This document shows, one piece after another, positions 15,472-22,418 of a stretch of DNA of 22,779 nt; position 1 is the first letter of the stretch, and each line of letters opens with the position of its first letter. Source of the DNA: an uncultured Collinsella sp. (GTDB taxonomy: Bacteria; Actinomycetota; Coriobacteriia; Coriobacteriales; Coriobacteriaceae); assembly GCA_900754275.1 (NCBI GenBank), contig CAAECF010000118.1, positions 1-22,779 on the forward strand, read 5' to 3'. The notes beneath the pieces were generated by a model. It was given only the letters and a program-made list of their open reading frames with translations. It ran no database searches and was not told where the DNA came from. Made by a program: the position numbers and the translations under genes.

Positions 15472-16494
15472 ATGGCACAGGAAGCAACCACCAACGAGCA
15501 AAAGAAATTCAAGGTCCCGCGCATCCCGGGCGACATCATGATTTATCCGATGATCGTCGGTCTTTTGCTCAACACCTTCTGCCCGCAGGTTTTTGAGATC
15601 GGCGGATTCTTTACGGCTGCCTGCCGCGGTGGCTCCAATACCATTGTCGCCGCGATCCTGCTGTTTGTGGGCGCCGGCATCAGCTTTAAGTCCACGCCGG
15701 GTGCCATCAAGACCGGTATCGTCGTGCTGATCCCCAAGCTGGTCGTCGCAGCGGCTCTCGGCCTGGGCGTGGCATATTTCTTTAACGACAACTTCCTGGG
15801 TCTGAGCTCCGTGTCTATCATCGGCGGCATCACGTTTTGCAACATGGCGCTCTATACGGGCATCATGGGCGAGTTCGGCGATGAGTCCGAGCAGGGCGCC
15901 GTCGGTATCCTGTTCTTTACGGCTGGCCCCGCCGTCACGATGATCATCCTCGGTGTTTCCGGCCTCGCCAACATTCCCATTGGCACCATTATCGGCTCCA
16001 TCTTGCCACTCGTTATTGGCATGGTTCTGGGCAACCTGTTCCCGTTTATCAAGAACCTGCTGGTTCCCGGTGCCAATCCCGCGATTGCCGTCATCGGATT
16101 TCAGCTCGGTGCGTCCATGAGCCTGTCGAGCTTTATCACCGGCGGTATTTCCGGCATTCTGTTGGGCCTCATCACCCTCTTTATCGTTGGCCCCATCACC
16201 TTTGCCTTCGAGCGCTTGTGCGGCGGCAACGGCAAGGCCGCCGTTGCTTGCTCCACCATCGCCGGCACGGCTATGACCACGCCGGTTGCTCTTGCTGAGG
16301 TCGCGCCGCGCTATGCCGAGCTTGCGCCCACCGCGTATGCGCAGATCGCCACCGCCGTCATCATCACGGCCATCATGGCCCCGATTCTGACCGGCTGGGT
16401 CGATAAGAAGTTCTGCCACGGCGAAGAGGATCTGTCGGTCGAAGGCGTCGAGGCTATTGAGGAGGCCGTCGCGACCGACATCGACGGCGAGTAA
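15472..16494 (+). CDS. kdgT: 2-keto-3-deoxygluconate permease (KdgT family)
   Basis: This 340-residue protein has about ten hydrophobic helices and the KdgT-family pattern: an IPGDIMIYPMIVGLLLNT opening, FVGAGISFKSTPGAIKTG, GITFCNMALYTGIMGEFGD and STIAGTAMTTPVALAEV. The family imports 2-keto-3-deoxygluconate, a product of pectin and uronate breakdown, in symport with a cation. The C-terminal 25 residues are acidic and cytoplasmic. The ATG at 15472 follows GGGGG and was preferred over an upstream TTG. No KDG kinase or aldolase is next to it, so it may be controlled separately or carry a related keto-acid sugar. Confidence 0.88.
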   Translation: MAQEATTNEQKKFKVPRIPGDIMIYPMIVGLLLNTFCPQVFEIGGFFTAACRGGSNTIVAAILLFVGAGISFKSTPGAIKTGIVVLIPKLVVAAALGLGVAYFFNDNFLGLSSVSIIGGITFCNMALYTGIMGEFGDESEQGAVGILFFTAGPAVTMIILGVSGLANIPIGTIIGSILPLVIGMVLGNLFPFIKNLLVPGANPAIAVIGFQLGASMSLSSFITGGISGILLGLITLFIVGPITFAFERLCGGNGKAAVACSTIAGTAMTTPVALAEVAPRYAELAPTAYAQIATAVIITAIMAPILTGWVDKKFCHGEEDLSVEGVEAIEEAVATDIDGE

Positions 16495-16543
16495 TCGTCG
16501 ACGCGAGTCAATCAAGCCGGCGTGTGCAATTCGCGCCGTATGG

Positions 16544-16595
16544 GCGCCCGAACGAGAGCTGTCTTGCAGTGACGTTCGGGCGCTCTGCTATTATT
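16544..16595 (+). terminator. Intrinsic terminator after the KdgT-family gene
   Basis: GCGCCCGAACG (16544-16554) and CGTTCGGGCGC (16573-16583) form a perfect 11-bp stem with an 18-base loop, followed by the T-rich TCTGCTATTATT. It lies 50 bases after the permease stop, as expected for the end of its transcript. Confidence 0.75.
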
Positions 16596-16601
16596 CCCTA
16601 T

Positions 16602-16620
16602 ACCCCTGCGGAGTAGGGGT
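16602..16620. promoter_or_regulatory. ACCCCT/AGGGGT inverted repeat upstream of the GGDEF gene
   Basis: ACCCCT (16602-16607) and AGGGGT (16615-16620) form a 6-bp inverted repeat with a 7-base centre, flanked by TAT and GTTTATT. It could be a second weak terminator or an operator for the diguanylate cyclase. It superficially resembles CsoR/CstR-family sites, but the half-site spacing is longer than usual and the downstream gene is not a metal gene. Confidence 0.25.
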
Positions 16621-16683
16621 GTTTATTGCCCAGGCACGAATCGGGCGATTCTGACCACTTGGATATTGAAGGGATGGCGTCTA

Positions 16684-17826
16684 GTGGTTAAGGCACTCAA
16701 GATCGAGATATTCCTGCTATGCATGATTGTTCTTATCGGGCTTGCCGCGCGAAGTCGCCACTCCTTGTTCTCGAGTACCCAGCAGTTATTGTTTAGTACG
16801 CTCGGCTACACCTCTGCCGCGTACATGTTATTCGATATAATCTGGACGCTTTCGGACGGTGTGGGCGGCACGCTGGGCATTGCTGCCAACTGGATTTCCA
16901 ACGCGGTTTCGTTTTCGCTCTTTGCCGCCGCGTGCCTTATTTGGTTTATCTATTCCGAGACGGTGCAGGGTTCTCGCCTTTTGACCGCGCGCTCTAGAGT
17001 GGCGCTTGTAACGCTGCCTGCGGCGCTGGTAGTCGTACTGGCGTTTTCGAGCTACTGGACGCATGCCCTGTTCTATATCGATGCGCAGGGCGCGTATCGT
17101 CGTGGTTTTGTCTATATGATCCAGCCCATCGTCAGCTACTGCTACGTTATATATACGTCCCTGCATGCGTTTATACAATCTTGCAAGGTCGAGAGCCTAC
17201 AAAAGAAGGCCATCTATCAAACCTTGGCATTTTTCGCCATTCCGGCCCTGGTAGCTGGTGTCTTTCAGGTCTTTTATTCGGGTCCTTGCCTTAGTGTCGG
17301 CATCATGTTAAGTATGTTGCAGCTCTACATTGTTTGCCAGGAGCAGATGATCTCGACCGACCCGTTGACCGGTCTCAACAATCGCAACCGCTTTGAGACC
17401 TATATGCTGTCGCTCTTCTCGAATATGGATCAGGCCGAAGATGTGTATCTGCTCATGATGGACGCTGACGGCTTTAAGCAGATTAACGATCGCTATGGAC
17501 ATGTGGAGGGCGACCATGCCCTCCAGGTCGTATCTGCTACGCTCAAAGAGGTCTGCTCAGCGTCTGGTGGCTTTATCGCACGTTATGGCGGCGATGAGTT
17601 CGTGGTGCTTCAAAAGGCAGCGGCGGAGCAGGACATCATGGACCTGTGTTCGGCGATTAACGACGAGCTCGCTCGTGCCGAGGTGCCGTATGCATTGCGG
17701 ATGTCCATTGGTTACGCGCGGGTCGGCGATAGTGTTGATACCTGGCAAGACTTACTTCGCGCTGCCGATGCGGAGCTCTACCGCGTCAAGGCCGAGAAAA
17801 AGAAAGCCGGCGTTCAGATACGCTAG
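16684..17826 (+). CDS. Membrane-bound GGDEF diguanylate cyclase
   Basis: This protein of about 380 residues has an N-terminal region with about six to seven membrane helices, probably a sensory domain, and a C-terminal GGDEF domain starting at STDPLTGLNNRNRFE. The catalytic motif ARYGGDEFVVL is intact, as are MDADGFKQINDRYGH and ALRMSIGYA, so synthesis of cyclic di-GMP from two GTP is expected. The usual inhibitory RxxD motif five residues before GGDEF is missing (ASGG is there instead), so product inhibition through that site is unlikely. I chose the GTG at 16684, which has AAGGGA in front, over the TTG at 16666, which has none. The gene is monocistronic. Confidence 0.87.
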   Translation: MVKALKIEIFLLCMIVLIGLAARSRHSLFSSTQQLLFSTLGYTSAAYMLFDIIWTLSDGVGGTLGIAANWISNAVSFSLFAAACLIWFIYSETVQGSRLLTARSRVALVTLPAALVVVLAFSSYWTHALFYIDAQGAYRRGFVYMIQPIVSYCYVIYTSLHAFIQSCKVESLQKKAIYQTLAFFAIPALVAGVFQVFYSGPCLSVGIMLSMLQLYIVCQEQMISTDPLTGLNNRNRFETYMLSLFSNMDQAEDVYLLMMDADGFKQINDRYGHVEGDHALQVVSATLKEVCSASGGFIARYGGDEFVVLQKAAAEQDIMDLCSAINDELARAEVPYALRMSIGYARVGDSVDTWQDLLRAADAELYRVKAEKKKAGVQIR

Positions 17827-17851
17827 AAAAAGGGGCGCACGCTTGCGTGCG
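17827..17851 (-). terminator. Probable terminator of the EamA gene (minus strand)
   Basis: CGCACGC (17836-17842) and GCGTGCG (17845-17851) form a strong stem with a very short loop. Read on the minus strand it is followed by CCCCTTTTTCT, giving a T-tract offset by four Cs. It sits 74 bases past the EamA stop. On the plus strand, where the GGDEF gene ends, no T-tract follows. Confidence 0.4.
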
Positions 17852-17924
17852 TGGCGGCCCTCAGCTCACCGATGTACTCCAATAAGCTAAAGTGTGCGAA
17901 CAACCTCTCAAAAAAGTGAGCTCG

Positions 17925-18860
17925 CTAGGCCTTTTTGGGTTTGTTGACGATGATGATGCCGCCGCAGACCAACAGCAGGGCAACGATGACGGTAACGGGG
18001 CTCGTGCCAGCGCCCTCGCCGAGCAGCAGCGCGCTCAGCAGCACGCCAAAGACTGGGTTCATAAAGCCAAAGACCGAAACGCGGCTTACGGGGTTGACGG
18101 CAAGCAGGCGCGACCACAGCGAGTACGCGACCGCGGAGATAAGCGCCATGTAGATGATGAGCGCGATGGCGGGGGCAATCGCTGTGGGGGAGAGCGTGCC
18201 GCCCATCAAAAAGCCGATGGCGGTGAGGACCAGGCCGCCGACCAAGAACTGCCACCCGGCAAGCAAGACGCCGTCGTGCTCGCGCGAGAAGATGCCGATC
18301 AGGCAGGTCGAAAGGGCACCCGCGACGGTGGAGGCCAGGATAAAGCCCTCGCCGTCGAGCGTAAAGCCAAAGGTACCGTCCGCGCCCGAAAGGTTGACGA
18401 GCGCGACGCCGGCAAAGCCCAGTACGCAGCCGAGCACCTTGGCCGCATCGAGCTTTTCGGTGTGAAACGCCAGGGCGGCAAAGAGGATGGCCAAGAAGTT
18501 GGCGCTGGCCTCGATGATGGAGCTCGACATGGCGCTGGCGCGCGAGAGTCCCAGGTAGAAAAAGAAGTACTGCCCGATAGTCTGGAAGAGCGACAACGTG
18601 AGGATAGACTTGATATCGCGCGCTTGCGGAACGAGCGGGCGGCGCTGGGCCACGCTCATGCCGACAATGACCAGCATGCCGGCAAGGGTGAAGCGCAGAC
18701 CCGCGAAGAGCAGCTGCGAGGCGCTGTCGTGCGCGGGAATGCCAAAGAGGCCGTAGCCGATCTTGATGCAGGGAAAAGCCGACCCCCAGAGCGCGCAGCA
18801 GACGAGGCAGCCCAGGATGAGCCCGGGCAGGGTGGCGAGATACGGCTTGCGGCTTTCCAT
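17925..18860 (-). CDS. EamA/DMT-superfamily transporter
   Basis: This 311-residue membrane protein shows the ten-helix pattern of the drug/metabolite transporter superfamily with two EamA repeats. The first repeat includes CCALWGSAFPCIKIGYG and ends near ALVNLSG; the second runs from GFILASTVAGALSTC to LLVCGGIIIVNKPKKA and contains ISAVAYSLWSRLL and NPVFGVLLSALLLGE. Such proteins export amino acids, nucleobases or drugs; the substrate cannot be told from sequence. The ATG at 18858-18860 follows AGGAAGGACATC. The 5' leader encodes a short peptide and a terminator (see 18894-18962), which suggests that expression responds to translation, for example amino acid starvation or a ribosome inhibitor. 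Confidence 0.9.
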   Translation of the reverse strand: MESRKPYLATLPGLILGCLVCCALWGSAFPCIKIGYGLFGIPAHDSASQLLFAGLRFTLAGMLVIVGMSVAQRRPLVPQARDIKSILTLSLFQTIGQYFFFYLGLSRASAMSSSIIEASANFLAILFAALAFHTEKLDAAKVLGCVLGFAGVALVNLSGADGTFGFTLDGEGFILASTVAGALSTCLIGIFSREHDGVLLAGWQFLVGGLVLTAIGFLMGGTLSPTAIAPAIALIIYMALISAVAYSLWSRLLAVNPVSRVSVFGFMNPVFGVLLSALLLGEGAGTSPVTVIVALLLVCGGIIIVNKPKKA

Positions 18861-18884
18861 GATGTCCTTCCTGTATGCGCGAAG

Positions 18885-18944
18885 CAAAAAAGAACCCGCC
18901 ACCGGGCGTGCCGGTGGCGGGTGTTGTTACCCGAGGGGGGTAAC
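18885..18944 (-). promoter_or_regulatory. Transcription attenuator in the EamA leader: three exclusive hairpins
   Basis: Read on the minus strand, three hairpins can form. The first pairs GTTACCC (18944-18938) with GGGTAAC (18932-18926). The second, an antiterminator, pairs CGGGT (18933-18929) with ACCCG (18922-18918) around AACAAC. The third pairs ACCCGCCACCGG (18922-18911) with CCGGTGGCGGGT (18905-18894), a perfect 12-bp stem followed by TCTTTTTTG, a textbook intrinsic terminator. The second shares arms with both others. A ribosome held in the leader peptide over the first arm would block hairpin one, allow the antiterminator and so permit transcription of the transporter gene. Confidence 0.7.
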
Positions 18945-18962
18945 GAATTGGTAGAATAGCAT
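18927..18962 (-). CDS. EamA leader peptide, 11 residues
   Basis: The reading frame ATG to TAA encodes MLFYQFVTPLG and stops just before the terminator arm. The codons for Val-Thr-Pro-Leu-Gly-stop form the first hairpin, so its translation directly controls the leader fold. No good ribosome binding site precedes the ATG, only GTCAAGAGC about 10 bases upstream, so it may be leaderless or weakly translated. Whether it senses a particular amino acid or an inhibitor cannot be told. A competing view is that the transcript starts within the peptide frame, at TATTCT or TATGCT used as a -10 box, which would rule out the peptide. Confidence 0.5.
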   Translation of the reverse strand: MLFYQFVTPLG

Positions 18963-18973
18963 ATCACGTTTTA

Positions 18974-19014
18974 AGCTCTTGACCTGCTGTGATGGTCGGG
19001 AGCTATTTTTATTT
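18974..19014 (+). terminator. Orphan intrinsic terminator on the plus strand
   Basis: AGCTCTTGACC (18974-18984) pairs over 11 positions, two of them G-U, with GGTCGGGAGCT (18994-19004), followed by ATTTTTATTT. No plus-strand gene ends shortly before it, so it may stop antisense transcription into the EamA leader or mark the edge of the following cassette. Confidence 0.55.
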
Positions 19015-19345
19015 CGCGCGTTGGGCAACCTCGGGGCATCCTATGTTGTCGCTATCGTTCGGATAGCCTAGCGTTTTCAATGCCGCCCGCTTTCAATGCC
19101 CCGTAGTCCACCAGAACAACGGAGGGGTGTTGGAAGGGGGCGGTGTTGTGAAACGCGGCTCTGGTATGGCTCCCCCGCTGTTGTAAGCGTGCGCATTGGG
19201 CGAGAACTATTCGATATGTGATGGCAGTGTGTACGTCTGCGGCGGTATAGACCCTGTAGGTCTGCCTAGGCTATTATGTGGTTGTCAGCTAAGCCGAGCT
19301 TAGGAAAAGCGGCGCGGACGCGCCCAGTTTTAAGGAGTACCCACT
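19015..19345 (+). other. Intergenic region ahead of the small-gene cassette
   Basis: This 331-base stretch has no supported gene. It is rich in local symmetry: GCTATC/GATAGC (19051-19056 and 19062-19067), a direct repeat TTTCAATGCC (19075-19084 and 19091-19100), AGACC/GGTCT (19249-19253 and 19259-19263), CTAAGC/GCTTAG (19289-19294 and 19298-19303) and GGCGC/GCGCC (19311-19315 and 19320-19324). Such clustering is common at replication origins or att sites of small mobile elements, but none is recognised here. A TATTAT at 19272-19277 could be a -10, without a good -35. Confidence 0.35.
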
Positions 19346-19792
19346 ATGAACCAGTCAGTCTATCCCCCCGTACCGTCACTCTATCCCGTTCCGAATTATC
19401 CCGTTCCGCTTTATTACATGCCGTATACCAAGAGGTTAGGGAAGAAATTCGCGCCTTTCGCGGTTTGTTCCGCGGTTCGTTCCGTCCCCTGGGAAACGGT
19501 TTTGGACGGTATTCCTGTGGAGGATTCGGACGGTATTCCAGTGGAGCTGTATTCTTTCGCCCCCACAATCGTCACTGCCGTCGTTCGAGGGGAAGGTTTC
19601 ACCCGTATCGACGTTGACACAGTCTCTTTGAATCGTGTCGGTTCCCCTATGTTCTTTCTTGGCAACGGCAGCTGCGAGCTCGGTTCGGGCGTTCGAGCCG
19701 CATGGCTCACGCTCTATATCCCTGCTCTCGCTCGCGGTGCCGACCCCGCCAAGCTCGAGTTCGGCACGTTCTCTGTCGACACGACGATGTAG
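19346..19792 (+). CDS. Unrecognised 148-residue protein, first gene of the cassette
   Basis: This protein begins with a Pro/Tyr-rich segment (YPPVPSLYPVPNYPVPLYYMP), then a basic patch (TKRLGKKF) and a beta-rich body without membrane helix or signal peptide. A short tandem duplication gives DGIPVE twice (LDGIPVEDSDGIPVEL), mirrored in the DNA by GACGGTATTCC(N)GTGGAG repeated at about 19504 and 19529. The ATG has AAGGAG eight to nine bases upstream. Spacing to the next gene is 67 bases. A nucleic-acid-binding or structural role is possible from the basic patch and the position in a mobile-element-like cassette; I do not recognise the family. Confidence 0.7.
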   Translation: MNQSVYPPVPSLYPVPNYPVPLYYMPYTKRLGKKFAPFAVCSAVRSVPWETVLDGIPVEDSDGIPVELYSFAPTIVTAVVRGEGFTRIDVDTVSLNRVGSPMFFLGNGSCELGSGVRAAWLTLYIPALARGADPAKLEFGTFSVDTTM

Positions 19793-19859
19793 TTTCCCCG
19801 CCGCGCCTGCCTGCCGTAGTGGGCGCGGCACCCGTTCCCTACTGAAAGGACTAACTATC

Positions 19860-20495
19860 ATGGCTTTAAACGTTACCTCGAACCGCCCCACGCGCGTCAA
19901 GAAGTCTATGTGGCTTCGTCGTGAAGTCTCTTACACCCTGCTCTATTGCTTCACCCATTCGGACGAGGGTTCGGGCACCTCGGCGCCCACTATGGAGCCT
20001 GCAATCAAATATGCTTTTACGCGTGTAGGCAACCTCCTGAACGTTATCGACTGGGTGAAGCTCGCCCAGCTCACCCCGTCCCAGCTCGGTATCCCCTCAT
20101 GGCCGAACATGGGTGTTCGCTTTAGTACGTCCCTCTCTCTGGAGAAGCAGACGTACGATAGGCTTATCGCTTTCCGCGATATTATCAAGCCCGAGTTCGA
20201 CCAGCTCAAGGAGCGCGGGGTATATCTGAACTTCGCCCTCGCAATGTTGCTGCGTGCCCCGCTCGCGCTCGATAAGCGCGTCCTGCCCTTCAAGTTGCCC
20301 ACTGATGAGCTGCCCGAGGATGCGCCCGCCGCGTTCGACCCGCTCGAACTTTTAGGGGGTAGCTCTTGTATGGTGCCCTCCGAGACAGACCGTATCGTTA
20401 ACCGTATGGCGCTCGATAATGAGAACTTCGACCCCTCCATTTTCGATGACTTGTTTCCTAACGGCACCAATGCCGAGGATAGCGAGATGTTCTGA
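19860..20495 (+). CDS. Possible ribbon-helix-helix-type DNA-binding protein
   Basis: This 211-residue soluble protein starts at the ATG at 19860, chosen over an in-frame upstream start because AAAGGA lies nine bases before it, the pattern seen for its neighbours. A basic N-terminus (RPTRVKKSMWLRREV) is followed by a segment VRFSTSLSLEKQTYDRLIAF and later LNFALAMLLRAPLAL, reminiscent of a beta strand and helices in ribbon-helix-helix repressors, with a longer than usual insertion. The C-terminal third is acidic and Pro-rich. Its stop overlaps the next start in a TGATG junction. Control of the cassette's own expression or copy number is a guess; the family match is weak. Confidence 0.7.
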   Translation: MALNVTSNRPTRVKKSMWLRREVSYTLLYCFTHSDEGSGTSAPTMEPAIKYAFTRVGNLLNVIDWVKLAQLTPSQLGIPSWPNMGVRFSTSLSLEKQTYDRLIAFRDIIKPEFDQLKERGVYLNFALAMLLRAPLALDKRVLPFKLPTDELPEDAPAAFDPLELLGGSSCMVPSETDRIVNRMALDNENFDPSIFDDLFPNGTNAEDSEMF

Positions 20496-21379
20496 TGAGC
20501 TGCCGTCCCGTAACGCTCTCTATGTTCAATTTCCGTTTTGCTAGGCACTTCGAGGGCGACCATACCGAACGTCTCTCTGGTCAACGTGAACCGTTCCCCG
20601 CCGATGATATAGCCGAACCTAATTACGAGGTCTACGCGTTCTCGCTCTGCCGCCGCCCGCGTGTGCGCCATGGTCTTGTCCCGATACTCGTAGGCAGGAC
20701 TGTCCACCACTTGCGCGAGCCGAAAGACAGAAAGGGTATTTTCGTCCGCTCGGGCTATAGCGTGCGCCTAGCATATGTAGATGACCCAGAAGACCCCAAG
20801 GACGGGGAGTTTGTGTCGGGGTGCTACGCCCGCGTCCTGCATATTCGCCGCTGGCTGCTCCTGCTGCCCTTGCTCCTTGCCGTTACGCTCCTGTGCCTAA
20901 CGCTCACGCTCTACGGTTCTGGCTCGTCCTCGCCCGACTTCCTATCGGGAATGACTGTTACTGCTGATGCCGTCCAAAAGCCCGTCATATCGGTAGATTA
21001 CGCCGCTTACGATGCGAGCGTAGATAGCCGCTGGGTTGCAGATTCCATGACCCAAGATTTCCGTCTTTCGCTCCCTGCGACCTGCAAGTATTCCCGCGGC
21101 AAGGAGGGCGGGAACCCGATTATCTCTAGCCCGAGCATCATGGTTGATTTCAACCACGATTCGAAGTATTCCGACAATGAATGTGTTTACAATCCCGCAG
21201 GTAAAGACGGCTTTGGTGCCTTTTTACGCCCTGGGTGTGAGGTAAACCGTATAAGGCTTACGCAACCCGTCAAAGCTGGCACTTATTCAGCCCGCACCGT
21301 CTGGAACTCCGTGTTGGAGCGTGACGGCGAGACCCCCGCAGGTTCCACGTCATTCGATTTCAAACTCACCGTTGAGTAG
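20495..21379 (+). CDS. Single-pass membrane protein with large cytoplasmic and exported domains
   Basis: This 294-residue protein has about 118 cytoplasmic residues rich in Arg and Asp, one long membrane helix (WLLLLPLLLAVTLLCLTLTLY, about 119-140) and an exported beta-rich domain of about 150 residues with three cysteines, ending AGSTSFDFKLTVE. The exported part (KAGTYSARTVWNSVL) resembles the extracellular domain of the membrane protein at 8606-9115. It starts at the ATG sharing one base with the previous stop (TGATG), so translation is coupled. It lacks a Walker motif, so it is not a Zot-type assembly ATPase; a structural or adsorption protein of a small phage, or a surface protein, would both fit. 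Confidence 0.75.
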   Translation: MSCRPVTLSMFNFRFARHFEGDHTERLSGQREPFPADDIAEPNYEVYAFSLCRRPRVRHGLVPILVGRTVHHLREPKDRKGIFVRSGYSVRLAYVDDPEDPKDGEFVSGCYARVLHIRRWLLLLPLLLAVTLLCLTLTLYGSGSSSPDFLSGMTVTADAVQKPVISVDYAAYDASVDSRWVADSMTQDFRLSLPATCKYSRGKEGGNPIISSPSIMVDFNHDSKYSDNECVYNPAGKDGFGAFLRPGCEVNRIRLTQPVKAGTYSARTVWNSVLERDGETPAGSTSFDFKLTVE

Positions 21380-21386
21380 GTGATAC

Positions 21387-21446
21387 CGCTTTCGATCAGT
21401 TTCCGAAAGCGTGTCATAGAAAGGTTTCCGCGATAGGCGCGGGAAC
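21387..21446 (+). other. Two adjacent stem-loops before the secreted-protein gene
   Basis: CGCTTTCG/CGAAAGCG (21387-21394 and 21404-21411, loop of 9) is followed by GTTTCCGCG/CGCGGGAAC (21424-21432 and 21438-21446, one G-T pair, loop of 5). Neither has a T-tract, so simple termination is unlikely. They may be RNA processing or stability elements between genes of unequal expression, or a folded single-strand DNA signal. Confidence 0.5.
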
Positions 21447-21474
21447 GAAACCGCTCTTGAAAGGAGCAGCAATC

Positions 21475-22038
21475 ATGTTAAACCCTAAGACCGCCGTTAA
21501 GCTGGTACCCGCCCTTGCGCTCGCAGCTGTAATCGGCTCCCCGCTGTCGGCTTTCGCCGCCCCCGCCGTTACCCTCGGCGCTGACAACGCTGTCGAAAGC
21601 TCCGAGCAGGGTACCGCTACCGCCAACGTCCCCGTCACCCTCACCGCTGACGGTACTTGGCGAGACAAGGCAGACGGCGAGCACGCCATGGGCAAATATG
21701 TAGTGACGGTGCCGACCTCGATTTCCGTAAAGGGTATTTCGGCTGGCTCCAACTCCATCAGCGCCAAGTACAAGGTCAATATCGCCGGCATCATCGGTCA
21801 AGGCAAGAAGGTTAAGGCAACCGCTACGACCGACCGCCACGCCGCCCCGTATATGTTGAGCGTGAAGCAGGGCAAGACCGAATTCGCTGCCAAGGACATT
21901 AGCAACGGCACGACCGATTCCAAGGGCGTGCTGCATATCAACGGCTCCGATTCCGAGGACACCCTTAGCACCACGCAGGACGTTTGGTATTCCGACAGCG
22001 TGACCGGCAACGTTACCTATAACTTCGCTATCGCCTAG
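21475..22038 (+). CDS. Secreted beta-rich protein
   Basis: This 187-residue protein has a signal peptide (LVPALALAAVIGSPLSAFAA, cut near AFA-AP) and a mature domain of about 160 residues rich in Thr, Ser, Asp and Lys with no cysteine or membrane anchor. It contains the strand YVVTVPTSISVKGI and ends NVTYNFAIA, the same outline as the secreted protein at 7916-8515. The ATG at 21475 follows GAAAGGAGCAGCAATC; an in-frame TTG 18 bases earlier overlaps the ribosome binding site and is unlikely. It follows two stem-loops and precedes the 112-residue gene by 15 bases. It may be a surface or virion protein; no family is recognised. Confidence 0.8.
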   Translation: MLNPKTAVKLVPALALAAVIGSPLSAFAAPAVTLGADNAVESSEQGTATANVPVTLTADGTWRDKADGEHAMGKYVVTVPTSISVKGISAGSNSISAKYKVNIAGIIGQGKKVKATATTDRHAAPYMLSVKQGKTEFAAKDISNGTTDSKGVLHINGSDSEDTLSTTQDVWYSDSVTGNVTYNFAIA

Positions 22039-22053
22039 AAAGGACTATTCATC

Positions 22054-22392
22054 ATGGCTTACAAGCTCGATTTGAACGGACACCGTTTCTTCCTCGCTGG
22101 CAATTCCATCGCATACGAATATGACCGTGCCACTAACCAGCGTACCGACAAAATTGAGGGGGTTCGTTTTGATGTGGTAGACCTCCAAAATGGCTACGAG
22201 CACCTGAACGTTTTAGTGGCTGGCGCTCCCACCCTTTTGTTCGACCCCGATAATGACGAGATTCCCACGGGTACCGAGGTGGTCTTTACGAACCTCAACG
22301 CCCGCCCCTATGTCGGTCGTAACGGTCGTATCGCCGTCACCGCGTCCGCTGATGCCTGCCGACTGGCTAACCAGCAGCGCGGCAAGGAGTAA
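22054..22392 (+). CDS. Small beta-rich protein, possible OB-fold single-strand DNA-binding protein
   Basis: This 112-residue protein lacks a signal peptide or membrane helix. Its pattern of alternating strands (GVRFDVVDL, HLNVLVAG, GTEVVFTNLNARPYVGRNGRIAVTASAD) and its length are like small OB-fold single-strand DNA-binding proteins of filamentous phages and conjugative elements (DUF961-like); this is a resemblance in outline only. The ATG follows GAAAGGACTATTCATC, the cassette's usual ribosome binding site. It lies 15 bases after the secreted-protein gene, and a clear terminator follows it. Confidence 0.72.
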   Translation: MAYKLDLNGHRFFLAGNSIAYEYDRATNQRTDKIEGVRFDVVDLQNGYEHLNVLVAGAPTLLFDPDNDEIPTGTEVVFTNLNARPYVGRNGRIAVTASADACRLANQQRGKE

Positions 22393-22418
22393 CAGCTCCG
22401 ACCGCTGCCGACCCAGCT

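Noticed and set aside
15373..16515. 380-codon minus-strand frame opposite the KdgT-family gene
   Set aside because: Its translation is Asp/Gly/Asn/Arg-rich low complexity, the usual shadow of a membrane protein gene on the other strand.
16602..16620. Copper-responsive CsoR operator
   Set aside because: The half-sites are spaced too far apart and the downstream gene is a diguanylate cyclase, with no metal transporter nearby.
17892..18959. 355-codon plus-strand frame opposite the EamA gene
   Set aside because: Its translation is rich in Gln, Arg, Asp and Glu without a domain, and it is antisense to a ten-helix transporter and its leader.
18901..18960. Guanidine-type or other named riboswitch in the EamA leader
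   Set aside because: The hairpin loops lack the ACGR motif and no conserved core of a known class is present; the codon-containing hairpins fit attenuation better.
19133..19187. Tiny frame (about 12-19 codons) ahead of the cassette
   Set aside because: The start codon is ambiguous, spacing to GGAGG or AGGGGG is poor for the longer form and the product has no feature to support it.
19262..19290. dif-like XerC/XerD site (CCTAG followed by TATTATGT) as a phage attachment site
   Set aside because: The two half-sites are only 2 bases apart instead of about 6, and the outer bases do not match the consensus; no second copy is visible.
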